Assembly: GCA_965200375.1 (NCBI GenBank)
Contig: OZ241353.1
Span: 806,001 to 870,000, forward strand
Source of the DNA: VXYL01 sp965200375
Lineage (GTDB): Bacteria; Pseudomonadota; Gammaproteobacteria; Pseudomonadales; Azotimanducaceae
DNA length: 64,000 nt
Reading direction: 5' to 3'
Shown: positions 7,960 to 16,746 of the stretch, in pieces
Layout: every line of letters starts with the position of its first letter
How positions within the stretch are numbered: position 1 is the stretch's first letter
Translations under genes and position numbers: made by a program
The notes under the pieces: model-generated
What the model was told of the DNA's origin: nothing
Databases searched by the model: none
The model's input: only the letters and a program-made list of their open reading frames with translations

Positions 7960-9533
7960 CCGACAACGCCTCCGCAATCGAGAAACCGCGTTCCTATACC
8001 GGCTGTTGCAGCATCTGCGGAAAGTTCGGCGTGTTCGGGGGCACTTTGCGGTCCGGGCCGCATCTGCGAGAACAGTTCGCATGCGGCGCATGCGGGGCAA
8101 CCATGCGCTATCGCGACCAAGCGACGGCCATTCTGCAACAGTTCGCTGGCGGTACGGCGATGCATTTCGACGATTTCGTGCAAACGGTCGGCCCGGGCTT
8201 GAGAATTCTGGAGTTCGGTCTCAAAGGCCCGTTCGTGCCGAGGCTTCGCGGTCTCGCTGGCTACCGACAAGCCTATCTCTTCGAAGACGCCGCAATCGGC
8301 GAAGAGAAAGACGGTGTCCGCTGCGAGGACATTCGACGCACCACGTTTGCCGACGAGTCGTTCGATCTCGTCATCACCAGCGACGTCATGGAACATGTTG
8401 ACGGTTGGCGCCAGGCGGTTGCGGAGATCGCAAGGTTGCTGGCACCCGGCGGCGCCCATGTCTTCACCGTGCCGCTGGCGTGGCCGCTTCGGCCCGAGTC
8501 CCGCGCTAGGGCGGAACTCGTGAACGGCGAGATCGTCCACCATCTGGAACCGAGACACCATGACTCCGGAACAGGCGGAAAGACGCTGGTGTTCACGGAT
8601 TTCGGCAGGGACCTCGTGGACTGCCACGTCGCCGAAGGCCTCGACGCCCGGTTCTTCAACGGCCACCTGATGGTCGACGGCCTGCACACGTCGCCGGCCG
8701 TGGTGGCGGCAAAGACCGGCTGCAGGCCGCCTGCCACGGCAACAAGGCGCAAGCAACGAACGAGGGCTGCTCGCGGGCTTGGCCACGGCGTTGCGCGGAG
8801 CTCCGACGCGCTGTTCGCGGAACGCCCCAACCGGGTACGCTGCGTCGTCTGCGGTTGGCGGGACATCGAGGCGGGCTCGGATCCCCTGCTTGCGGACTGC
8901 CCGGTATGCCGAGCGACCAATCGCACCATGCACTTGGGGGCAACGCTGCTCGCGCTTGCTTCCCGGGGCACGAGAACGACCCTCGGACACTTCGCGGGCC
9001 GACGGGGCCTCGGCGGCCACCGTGTTCTCGACCTCACGGGAGACGCTGTCATCCGCACCGCGTGCCGGCTCGCCACAGGCTACCGCGCGCAGGGGCTCGT
9101 GCAGAACACCGAATGCGCCGCGGGAGGAATTGGCGCCGAAATCGCGGCCGCCGTGTCTCGTCTCGAACCGGCCAGCGCGGACATCCTGCTGCTGCGCGAC
9201 GTACTGCGACTGGTGCCGGACCTAGCGGCCTTCGTTGCCGACGTCCGCCGCCTGCTGCGCCCGGGCGGCGCGGTGGTCTGTCAGGACCGCTTCGCGCTGC
9301 CGCTGCCGCCGCGAACCCGTGCCGCGGGAGAAGAAGACCGGCAGCTGGTGGTACGCGAAGGAACACAGTCCGGATCCGGCATCGCCAAGCTGTGGGTGCC
9401 GGTGCGCCGGCGCCTGGGCGCGGACGTGATCGATCTGCTGGCCGACCACGGCTTGGCGGCCACCCTGGACTGGCCGCCAGCGCCTTCGCTGCTCGCGCAT
9501 CGCCATGCGGCCATCGTGGGGCGGCGCGTCTAG
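7956..9533 (+). CDS. Tandem SAM-dependent methyltransferase with two zinc-ribbon-like Cys clusters
   Basis: A 525-residue protein made of two similar halves, each a Cys-rich knuckle followed by a class I methyltransferase fold. First half: CCSICGK and CGACGA, then LRILEFGLKGPFV and SDVMEHVDGW with LLAPGGAHVFTVPL. Second half from about 290: RCVVCGW and DCPVC, then HRVLDLTGDAV and LLRDVLRLVPDLAAF with LLRPGGAVVCQDR. The CxxC pairs resemble the zinc knuckle ahead of some sugar and lipopolysaccharide methyltransferases. The ATG overlaps the stop of the giant glycosyltransferase gene by four bases, so the two are probably co-translated and act on the same glycan. The second half has a weaker SAM loop and might be inactive. 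Confidence 0.75.
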   Translation: MTDNASAIEKPRSYTGCCSICGKFGVFGGTLRSGPHLREQFACGACGATMRYRDQATAILQQFAGGTAMHFDDFVQTVGPGLRILEFGLKGPFVPRLRGLAGYRQAYLFEDAAIGEEKDGVRCEDIRRTTFADESFDLVITSDVMEHVDGWRQAVAEIARLLAPGGAHVFTVPLAWPLRPESRARAELVNGEIVHHLEPRHHDSGTGGKTLVFTDFGRDLVDCHVAEGLDARFFNGHLMVDGLHTSPAVVAAKTGCRPPATATRRKQRTRAARGLGHGVARSSDALFAERPNRVRCVVCGWRDIEAGSDPLLADCPVCRATNRTMHLGATLLALASRGTRTTLGHFAGRRGLGGHRVLDLTGDAVIRTACRLATGYRAQGLVQNTECAAGGIGAEIAAAVSRLEPASADILLLRDVLRLVPDLAAFVADVRRLLRPGGAVVCQDRFALPLPPRTRAAGEEDRQLVVREGTQSGSGIAKLWVPVRRRLGADVIDLLADHGLAATLDWPPAPSLLAHRHAAIVGRRV

Positions 9534-9621
9534 CTTGTTGCTCCAAGTACCAGCCACATTGGAGTGGTGGTCCGATCGGCCCGGCGCCGCCATTCCATCC
9601 GTCATTGCAGTCGGGTGGCCC

Positions 9622-12600
9622 CTAGCGCAAGTCCCGCAGCACGTCGTCCAGCACTTCCATGCCGCAGATGGCGTGCGCGACGCCGACGCGAGTTGCCGCC
9701 AGCACGCCGTAGGCCGGCGAGGCGCACTCGTCGCCGTGGTAGGTCGTGTCGAAGTGCGGCGCCAGGAGCGTTGCCAGCTCCAAAGTGTTCTGCGCCGGCA
9801 CCAGGCGGTCGAAGGGCGAGTGGTAGAGGTGGATGGCGGTCTCGTCGCCGGCGAAGCGCTCCAAGCCCACGAGGTTGGTGAAGCTGTTGAGTTGCAGGGC
9901 GGTCTTCAGCGCGTCGTACTCGGCGTCGTCGCCGAGCACTCCGGCCAGGAACGCCGGCCGCAGGCTGCCGTCGGCCACCACGTCGGCGGCGGCCAAACCG
10001 GTGTCCGCGTAGGCCAGCAAGGCCGGCAGAATCCGTCCCGCGACGTAGGGGACCACCACCTCCGCGCCCACGTTGCGGCACCAAGCGTTGCCGTCGCATC
10101 GCGCCGCGACGTATTCCAACGCGCCCCGGAGGGTGCGCCACAGGTTGTGGGGGGCACCGCCGCTGTGGATCTCCCGCAGCCGCCACGGATGATCCCCGCC
10201 CAGCGTCGCCAGCCACAGGGCCATCGCCGTGTGCCCGCCCTGGGAGTAGCCCGCCACCGCCACGTCGGTCTTGCCAGCCCGGCGCACCTGCAAGTCTCGA
10301 TACCGAGGATCCGCGAGCGCGGCGGCAAGCATGTCCAGGCTGTTGTTGGCGGTTCGGTTGGCCATCAGATAGGTCTCCGGCTGGCCGTCGGGCGCCAGCT
10401 CTCCCCGGCCCCAGTTGTCCGGGACCAGCACCAGATAGCCGCGGCCGGCGAACATCGCCGCGACGGCGTACCAGGCATCCGCGTAGCGCATGGCGCTTGG
10501 CGTGGAACCGGTGGCGTGGCTCAGCACCAGCACCCGCTGGCGCGGCTCGAAGTCGGCCGCGCCACTCGGCTCGGGCCTTGCGACCAGGCCCGTCAGCCGT
10601 TCCGACCGGGCGCCGCGCGGGTCCCGGGACACGTAGGAGACGCTCTCGGTGACCACGTCGAAGAGGGCCTCGGGGTCCCGCAGGTTGAGCCAGGTGCGCT
10701 GGGCGATCTGGTCGATGAGGACCGCCACGCCCACCTGCTGCGCCGGATCGTCGATGGCGTCGGACAGCGCCTCCAGGATGTAGGCATGGAACAGCTCGTT
10801 CACGCTGTCCCGGGGTATGGTGCGGGCGTCGCGCACCGTCAGCGCCGGCGGGCCTTGGTCCGCGCCAGTCACGAACGCGAGTTCCGCCCTTCGGTAGCTG
10901 TCGCCGGCGATGCTGTCCGCCCAGACGCGATGCCGGGCCGTGGGCGCCAGCCGACAGCGCAGGCGATGGTCGACGAGGGTCGTCGCGCGGCCAGGGCTCA
11001 AGTGCTCCAGCGAACGGCGCAGGGTGCGGCCCGAGGGCTGGCATGCGCCGCCGTAGCCGAAGCTCAGCGCCTCCCCCGCATCGGCGTGGACGACGTGCAG
11101 ATTCCGCGTGCCGGGATCCGCTTCCGTCCCCGGCGCCGGGATCGCATCGAACAGCGCCAGGCGCGTCGCCGGCGGCAGAGGCCGGGGCACCTCGTCCGCC
11201 AGCCGAGCCAGGTAGATGCGGAGACTGGCGAAGTCCGCCGAGGCCGCTGGCACCTGGACGCCGCCGCCGTGGTCGGCACGGCCTTGCACCTTGTTCAGGA
11301 TGCGCGCCGCGCCAGCCGCCACTTCGCCGAGGAAACGCTGGAACGCCGCGTGGTTGGCCGCCGCCGCGCCGGGCTGGAAGATGAGGCGCGTGTTCCGGGC
11401 CTCGCCGCCGGCCACATGGCAGCGCGAGCACTTCGCGTCCACTACCGGGCCGGCGATGCGCGCGTCGAAAAGACCGTTGGCGGATCTGTCCGCGGCCGCC
11501 GAGAGGTTGGCCAGGTGGCCGGTGGGGCTTGCCAGGATGCCCATGACGCTGATCGGGCGATCCGCATCCACCGTCAGCTGCCACTTGCCACGGCCTTCCC
11601 CCAAGGCCCCGGCCACGCCGTCGCCCCGTTCCAGGGCCAGGGCGGCGAGCGTGCGCATGCCGCCGGCGGGCAGCGTCAGACGAACCGGACCGGCGGCGCG
11701 GCCGTCGTCGTCGACGCCGCGAACCACGACGGCCGCATCCTGGCTGCTGCCATTGGCCAAGTGCAGCGTGCTCGCCTGGTTGGCGTTCCGGCCCGGATTG
11801 AAGGTGGCGAGGCGGTACCGATTGCCGACCGCCGGCGCGGTCCCCGACATGGCGGTGACGAAGCCGTCCGCGGTGCGGACGTACGGCAGCACGTCGACTG
11901 CCGTGGCGCTGGTGAGCTCCAGGCGCCACGGGTGTACGCCAGCGCCGACGCCGCCCGCCAGGCCCTTGGCGGCATTGCCTTGTTCCAGATCTTCGGAGTT
12001 GACGTGGACCGTCTGCCCGGCACCGATGCGCAGGGTGGTCGGCCGGCCGGACCGCGCCGTCGCATCCACGGCGCGAATCGCCACCGTGGCGCTGGTGCGG
12101 CCAAGGTTGGCGATGCGCAGAAAGCCCTGCCGCGCTCCGCCAGCGGCAGGGAAGTAGCCAACCCGGTGGAGTGCGGCGGCGTCGCGCTCGGCTGGACGCG
12201 GCGGCGCATCGGAGAGATTGGTCAGGTGCCCAGTAGGGCTCTCCAGCAGACTCATCACCTGCATGGCCCCAGCGGCGCCATCCCCGTCGGAATCCCCGGC
12301 GTCCTCGTCCACGGTCACGGCGAGTCGCCACTTGCCGCGCCCCGGCCCAAGGGCGCCCGTCAGCCGAGGGTGGCCCTGCTCCAGGTCCACGGCGCTGAAG
12401 GTGCGGGCCGCGCCGGCCGGCACAGTGGCGCGAGCCACGTCGCTGGCGTCGCCGGCGTCGTCCACGCCTCGGATCGCCACCGTCGCGGCGCTGCCGCGGG
12501 GGTTGACGATGCGCAGATGGCTCACCTGGCTGGCGTTGCGCGCCGGATTGAAGAACGCCACTTCCCGGACGTTCGGCCGCCCGCCCGCCGTCGGCGCCAC

Positions 12601-13080
12601 CTCGTGCATGCTGGCGAGGAATCCGTCCGCGGTTCGCAGGTACGCCAGCACTTCGATGTCCAGCGCCGAGGCGACCACAAGGCGCCAGTTTTCCGCACCC
12701 GCGCTGGGCGCGCCGATGCCCGCAAGCCCGATGGCGGGATTGCCGTTCTGCAGGTGCTCGGAGTTGAAGTGGACGGCGCGCCCCCCGTCCACCGTCAGCA
12801 CGACGGGGCCGCGGACCACGCCGGCGTCGTCTATCGCGTCGATGCGAACGTCCCCCGCCTCGGCGCTGTGGTTGACGATGCGCACGAAGCCCTGCCGGCC
12901 AGCGAACGACTGCCCGCCGGCGTTCGTCGCCGCAGCCGGGACTGCGAGAGCGGCTGGAAAGAGCGGCACCAGGTGCGGCGTCGCCACGGCGCCGCCAGCC
13001 AAGGCAAGCGCTGCCAAGGCGAAGCACAACCGATGGGCACCGGCAGGAACAACACGGCAGTGGCAGCGGCGCCGGAACAC
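9622..13080 (-). CDS. Exported repeat / cytochrome-c-like / alpha-beta hydrolase fusion protein
   Basis: About 1152 residues from a GTG at 13080, chosen because the next 28 residues read as a signal peptide ending near GGAVA; the frame remains open further upstream over a neighbouring gene and that part is rejected. Residues about 50-520 hold two tandem pairs of related modules: type A (GFVRIVN or GFLRIAN, then VHFNSEHLQNGN or VHVNSEDLEQGN, ending RTADGF) and type B (FNPARNASQ or FNPGRNANQ, ending SPTGHL-NLS). Near 548 is CSRCH, a c-type heme site. From about 790 follows an alpha/beta hydrolase with the nucleophile elbow GYSQGG near 943. Expected in the periplasm or outside the cell. The function is unknown. 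Confidence 0.75.
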   Translation of the reverse strand: MFRRRCHCRVVPAGAHRLCFALAALALAGGAVATPHLVPLFPAALAVPAAATNAGGQSFAGRQGFVRIVNHSAEAGDVRIDAIDDAGVVRGPVVLTVDGGRAVHFNSEHLQNGNPAIGLAGIGAPSAGAENWRLVVASALDIEVLAYLRTADGFLASMHEVAPTAGGRPNVREVAFFNPARNASQVSHLRIVNPRGSAATVAIRGVDDAGDASDVARATVPAGAARTFSAVDLEQGHPRLTGALGPGRGKWRLAVTVDEDAGDSDGDGAAGAMQVMSLLESPTGHLTNLSDAPPRPAERDAAALHRVGYFPAAGGARQGFLRIANLGRTSATVAIRAVDATARSGRPTTLRIGAGQTVHVNSEDLEQGNAAKGLAGGVGAGVHPWRLELTSATAVDVLPYVRTADGFVTAMSGTAPAVGNRYRLATFNPGRNANQASTLHLANGSSQDAAVVVRGVDDDGRAAGPVRLTLPAGGMRTLAALALERGDGVAGALGEGRGKWQLTVDADRPISVMGILASPTGHLANLSAAADRSANGLFDARIAGPVVDAKCSRCHVAGGEARNTRLIFQPGAAAANHAAFQRFLGEVAAGAARILNKVQGRADHGGGVQVPAASADFASLRIYLARLADEVPRPLPPATRLALFDAIPAPGTEADPGTRNLHVVHADAGEALSFGYGGACQPSGRTLRRSLEHLSPGRATTLVDHRLRCRLAPTARHRVWADSIAGDSYRRAELAFVTGADQGPPALTVRDARTIPRDSVNELFHAYILEALSDAIDDPAQQVGVAVLIDQIAQRTWLNLRDPEALFDVVTESVSYVSRDPRGARSERLTGLVARPEPSGAADFEPRQRVLVLSHATGSTPSAMRYADAWYAVAAMFAGRGYLVLVPDNWGRGELAPDGQPETYLMANRTANNSLDMLAAALADPRYRDLQVRRAGKTDVAVAGYSQGGHTAMALWLATLGGDHPWRLREIHSGGAPHNLWRTLRGALEYVAARCDGNAWCRNVGAEVVVPYVAGRILPALLAYADTGLAAADVVADGSLRPAFLAGVLGDDAEYDALKTALQLNSFTNLVGLERFAGDETAIHLYHSPFDRLVPAQNTLELATLLAPHFDTTYHGDECASPAYGVLAATRVGVAHAICGMEVLDDVLRDLR

Positions 13081-13221
13081 TGCCCGACCATAGCACGGGC
13101 GATTCGGCGCACGGGGGCGACGCCAATCGGTGCTCTGCCGACGAGCGGGGCAACCCAGGCCATTGACGGCAAGGGGCGGACTCCGCACCCTACTTCGTGG
13201 CGACCTCACGAGACCAAGCCC

Positions 13222-14253
13222 ATGACCACTCGCCAACCCATCGCCTTGCGCGGGGCCCCTGGCTCGCCCTACACGCGCAAGATGCTCGCCGTGCTCCGCT
13301 ATCGGCGCATCCCTTATCGGTTCCTGGTGCGCGGCGTGCAGGCGGCGCCGGAAGCCGGCCTGCCGCGGCCCAAGGTGGACCTGCTGCCGACGTTCTACTT
13401 CGAGGGCGCGGACGGCACGGTGGAAGCGGTGGTGGACTCCACGCCCATCATCCGCCGGCTGGAAGAAGAGTGGCCGGGACGGTCGGTGATTCCGAGCGAA
13501 CCGGCGCTGGCCTTCCTGAACTACCTCTTGGAGGACTACGCGGACGAGTGGCTCACCAAGGCGATGTTCCACTACCGCTGGCACTATCCGGCGGACATCG
13601 CCCTGGCCGGGGAGATCCTGCCGCGCTGGCGCGACCTCACGGCCAGCGACGAGGACATCGCGCCGCAGGCGCGCTTCGTCCGCGAGCGGCAGATCGGCCG
13701 CTTGCACGTGGTCGGCAGCAACGCGACCACCGCGCCGGTCATCGAGGAGAGCTACAGGCGCTTCCTGGGGTGCATGGATGCCGCCATTCGGGATGGCCCC
13801 TTCCTGTTCGGCCAGCGCCCCGCGTCGGCGGATTTCGGCCTGTTCGGACAGCTGACCCAGCTCGCGGCCTTCGACCCCACGCCGGCGCGCCTGACGGAAG
13901 CGGCAGCGCCCCGGGTGCTGGCGTGGACGCAAACCACGGACGATCTCTCCGGCATCGAGCCCGCCGAGGAGCAGTGGCTGGCGGCCTCGGCGCTGCCGGA
14001 CTCGCTGCGCGGCCTGCTGCGCGAAGCGGGACGAACCTACGCTCCCGCGCTGCTCGCCAACGCCCGCGCCATCGACGCCGGCGAGGACCGCGTGGAGGCG
14101 GAGATAGACGGCCGCCCCTGGGTGCAGCGACCGTTCCCCTACCAGGCCAAGTGCCTGCAATGGGTGCGCCAGGAATACGCCCGCTTGGACGCAGCGGACC
14201 GCCGCCTCGTGGACGCGGCGCTGGACGGCACCGGGTGCGAGACGCTGTTCTAG
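13222..14253 (+). CDS. Glutathione S-transferase-like protein
   Basis: A 343-residue cytoplasmic protein whose N-terminus (RGAPGSPYTRKMLAVLRYRRI) has the thioredoxin-like fold pattern of glutathione S-transferases, with STPIIRRLEE as the expected second glutathione-contact segment near residues 74-83. A helical C-terminal domain follows, including GPFLFGQRPASADFGLFGQL, the usual GST C-terminal signature. It is longer than a standard GST by over 100 residues. The ATG at 13222 gives MTTRQPIALRGAPGSP. It stands alone between the divergent hydrolase gene and the dehydrogenase gene. Its substrate is unknown. Confidence 0.78.
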   Translation: MTTRQPIALRGAPGSPYTRKMLAVLRYRRIPYRFLVRGVQAAPEAGLPRPKVDLLPTFYFEGADGTVEAVVDSTPIIRRLEEEWPGRSVIPSEPALAFLNYLLEDYADEWLTKAMFHYRWHYPADIALAGEILPRWRDLTASDEDIAPQARFVRERQIGRLHVVGSNATTAPVIEESYRRFLGCMDAAIRDGPFLFGQRPASADFGLFGQLTQLAAFDPTPARLTEAAAPRVLAWTQTTDDLSGIEPAEEQWLAASALPDSLRGLLREAGRTYAPALLANARAIDAGEDRVEAEIDGRPWVQRPFPYQAKCLQWVRQEYARLDAADRRLVDAALDGTGCETLF

Positions 14254-14469
14254 CGAGGCTGCGCCTTAAGACCGTCGAGGCTGCAATCCACGCGGCAAGC
14301 GCTGCGGGGCGATCTCGCGTGTGCAGGAGCAACACCGAACGGATGCGCCATCCGCCAAGTCAAATTCGGAGTGGAACTGCTAGGCTTGCGAGTTGCGGCT
14401 GTCGCCACCAGCACCAGAGGCAGCGACACCAACGTACCGCAGCCACCGCCAGCTAAGGGAGTCCGAAGG

Positions 14470-15522
14470 ATGAGAGTCGCTCTGCAAGGAAGGGCGCAGG
14501 GGAAGCAGCGCGAGCTGTACGAGGCCGCCGGCTTCGAGATCAACGAAGGCGCGTGCCGCAACGAAGACGAGCTGATCGCCCTGCTCGAGGACGCGGACGG
14601 TGCCCAGGTGGGCATCCTGCCGCTCACCTCCAGGCGGGTGCTCGAGGGCTGCCCGAAGCTGAAGGTGGTGAGCCGCTTCGGGGTCGGCGTGGACTCCATC
14701 GACATCGAGGCCGCCACCGAGCTCGGCGTGATGGTGTGCAACGTGCCGGGCTCCAACACCACGGAAGTCGCGGACCACGCCATGTCTCTGCTGCTGTTTC
14801 TCACCCGCCGCCTCTACGACGCCGTGCGCACTACCCGGGAGGGCGCCTGGGCGGACAACCCGGCGGCGATGCGCGGCTACGCGCCGCACATGCGCCGGCT
14901 GGCCGGGCACACGGTCGGCATCATCGGCTTCGGCAACATCGGCCGGGCGTTCGCCACGCGGGTGCGGGGCTTCGGCGTCAGCCGCATCCTCGCCTACGAT
15001 CCCTACGTCAACCAGCTCGCCGCGGACCTGTACGGCGTACAGCTGACGAACATCGAAGCGCTGCTCGAAGAGGCGGACTTCATCAGCATCCACTGCTCCG
15101 CGACAGCCGAGTCCCGTCACCTCATCGACGCCGCGGCGCTCAAGCGCATGAAGACCACCGCGCTGCTCGTCAACACCGCTCGGGGGCCCATCGTCGACGG
15201 CGACGCGCTGGCCGAGGCCCTGGAAGCCGGCGACATCGAAGCCGCGGCGCTGGATGTGACGGAAGTGGAGCCGCTGCCGTCGGCGAGCCGCCTGCTGAAG
15301 CTGCCCAACTGCTACGTCACGCCCCATGTCGCCGCCGTGTCGGCGGTGTTCATGGCCGAAACCGCGGTGATGCAGGCAGAGAACGTGATCCGCGTGCTCA
15401 CCGGCTCGAAGCCTCACGGCCTGGCCAATCCAGAGGTCATCAAGACCGTGGCGGTGATGCGCCAGGGGGACCCCGGCCGCTGGGCCGGGGTGCCGGACTT
15501 CTCCACGGCGCTGCAAGTGTGA
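14470..15522 (+). CDS. D-isomer specific 2-hydroxyacid dehydrogenase (SerA/phosphoglycerate dehydrogenase-like)
   Basis: A 350-residue NAD-dependent dehydrogenase that would interconvert a 2-oxoacid and a D-2-hydroxyacid. The nucleotide-binding GFGNIG lies near 155, the catalytic Arg is in NTARGPIVDG near 236, and the catalytic His is in TPHVAAVSAVF near 286, with VEPLP holding the Glu of the relay. I took the ATG at 14470, just after AGGGAG, giving MRVALQGRAQGKQRE, rather than the upstream in-frame ATG at 14371. No ACT domain follows, so it is probably not feedback-regulated serine synthesis; a different hydroxyacid substrate is possible. Confidence 0.85.
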   Translation: MRVALQGRAQGKQRELYEAAGFEINEGACRNEDELIALLEDADGAQVGILPLTSRRVLEGCPKLKVVSRFGVGVDSIDIEAATELGVMVCNVPGSNTTEVADHAMSLLLFLTRRLYDAVRTTREGAWADNPAAMRGYAPHMRRLAGHTVGIIGFGNIGRAFATRVRGFGVSRILAYDPYVNQLAADLYGVQLTNIEALLEEADFISIHCSATAESRHLIDAAALKRMKTTALLVNTARGPIVDGDALAEALEAGDIEAAALDVTEVEPLPSASRLLKLPNCYVTPHVAAVSAVFMAETAVMQAENVIRVLTGSKPHGLANPEVIKTVAVMRQGDPGRWAGVPDFSTALQV

Positions 15523-15580
15523 CTCCGCCCGGCCGGTCGTAGCCGCGCGGAGCCGGCCCGGCGTCTCCCGTCCCCGGCCC

Positions 15581-15604
15581 GAGGCGCGACCTTTTCGACG
15601 CCTC
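15581..15604. other. Inverted repeat between dehydrogenase and sigma factor genes
   Basis: GAGGCG at 15581-15586 pairs with CGCCTC at 15599-15604 around a 12-base loop that can pair further with one bulge. No T-run follows, so it is either a weak terminator for the dehydrogenase gene or an operator in the sigma factor leader, 17 bases before its ATG. Confidence 0.3.
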
Positions 15605-15620
15605 GCGCATCTATAGAACC

Positions 15621-16220
15621 ATGTCCTCGTTCGCTGCCGTTCGAGTCGATGCCGCCGTGGCGCGGCGCCTGATGCGCGGCGAACGCACGGCGCAGGAGGC
15701 CGTCTATCGTGCCTATGCGGATGCCGTGTACACCTTGACGCGCCGGGTGCTCGGCGATCCCGGGCTGGCCGAGGAGGCAACCCAGGACACCTTCGTCCAG
15801 GTGATCGAGCAAGGGGGAAAGCTGCGGGACGCGAGCGCCCTCGGCCCCTGGATCCGCAGCATCGCCGTCAACGTGTGCCTGATGCGGCTGCGCTCGCCCT
15901 GGCAGCGGCACCGGGAATCCTTGGGCGAAGACGAACGCGCAATCCCGGACGGCGGCAGCGCAACGCTGGACATCGAGCGGGCGCTCGGGCGCCTGTCCGG
16001 CCAGGCGCGCCTCGTGGTCTGGATGCACTGCGTGGAAGGCTACACCCACCGCGAGATCGGCGAGGCCCTCGGCCGCACCGCCAGCTTCTCGAAGTCCCAG
16101 CTCGCCCGCGCCTGCCGGGCCCTCGCCGAACACTACGGACGGCAACCCCAACCAACCCGGTCGTCCGCGGCCGGTCCGCGCCATGAACGAACAGCAACGC
16201 CCCTCGCCTGCGTCTCCTGA
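15621..16220 (+). CDS. ECF-type RNA polymerase sigma factor
   Basis: A 199-residue sigma-70 family factor of the extracytoplasmic function class. Region 2 covers about residues 28-62 (YADAVYTLTRRVLGDPGLAE, then QDTFVQVIEQ) and region 4 about 120-165 (LSGQARLVVWMHCVEGYTHR, then EIGEALGRTASFSKSQLARA). It is followed, with a 38-base overlap, by a small membrane protein that fits an anti-sigma factor, and then by a double-PDZ periplasmic protein. This suggests an envelope-stress switch in which the sigma factor is held at the membrane until a signal arrives; the mechanism is inferred from gene order. The last 25 residues are basic and low complexity. Confidence 0.88.
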   Translation: MSSFAAVRVDAAVARRLMRGERTAQEAVYRAYADAVYTLTRRVLGDPGLAEEATQDTFVQVIEQGGKLRDASALGPWIRSIAVNVCLMRLRSPWQRHRESLGEDERAIPDGGSATLDIERALGRLSGQARLVVWMHCVEGYTHREIGEALGRTASFSKSQLARACRALAEHYGRQPQPTRSSAAGPRHERTATPLACVS

Positions 16221-16719
16221 CGACGCGCCCGGCAGCGATGCCGGGTGGCTTGCCGGGGAGCTGCGAGCGCTGCCGCCGCTGCCGGCACCGCCCGGAACGT
16301 GGCAGCACGTGCTGCAACGCGCGACCGAACGCCGGGAGGCTCGCAGGATCGGCCGCCGCCGGCGCCGCGTCGGGCTGGCGCTGGCGGCTGGCTTGCTCGC
16401 GGCCCTTGGCGCCGTCTTGCTGGTGGGCGAACGGGGCGACCGCGCCGCCGATGTTCGCTCGGCTTCCGGGGTGGCGGCGCGAACGTTCCGCCCGCACCCC
16501 GGCATCGAGTTGGCCTGGCCGCAAACGCCGGTGGCGGCCAGCGCCGAACATCTGGTGCTGGCCCGGATCAGCAGCATCGACGCAGCGCTGAACCGCGAGC
16601 TGCTGCATGGCAACGGCGCGAGGCCAGCCCTGCTGCGCCAGCGCGAGACGCTGACGGAGAGCCTGGCGCACATCCAGCGCCACCGTCAGCAAATGCTGGT
16701 GCGCCAAGCCGTCTACTAG
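16183..16719 (+). CDS. Putative anti-sigma factor, single-pass membrane protein
   Basis: A 178-residue protein with a short N-terminal cytoplasmic part (about 1-60, holding LAGELRALPPLPAPPGTWQH), an Arg-rich stop and one transmembrane segment (VGLALAAGLLAALGAVLL, about 64-81), then a periplasmic part of about 95 residues. This layout and the 38-base overlap with the ECF sigma gene are what one expects of a cognate anti-sigma factor. No zinc-binding HxxxCxxC motif is present, so it is not a ZAS-type anti-sigma factor. The overlap suggests translational coupling, which would keep the two proteins at a fixed ratio. The role is inferred from context. Confidence 0.65.
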   Translation: MNEQQRPSPASPDDAPGSDAGWLAGELRALPPLPAPPGTWQHVLQRATERREARRIGRRRRRVGLALAAGLLAALGAVLLVGERGDRAADVRSASGVAARTFRPHPGIELAWPQTPVAASAEHLVLARISSIDAALNRELLHGNGARPALLRQRETLTESLAHIQRHRQQMLVRQAVY

Positions 16720-16746
16720 GCAACCAATCCACAACCAGGAGAACCC

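Noticed and set aside
13081..14160. N-terminal extension of the hydrolase frame to position 14160
   Set aside because: It is antisense to the GST-like gene, rich in Arg and His, and a normal signal peptide begins at 13080.
9505..14253. A 1582-codon open frame on the + strand across the hydrolase gene
   Set aside because: It is mostly the antisense of the repeat/hydrolase gene; only its last part (13222-14253) has protein-like composition and a GST fold. High GC content makes such long shadow frames common.
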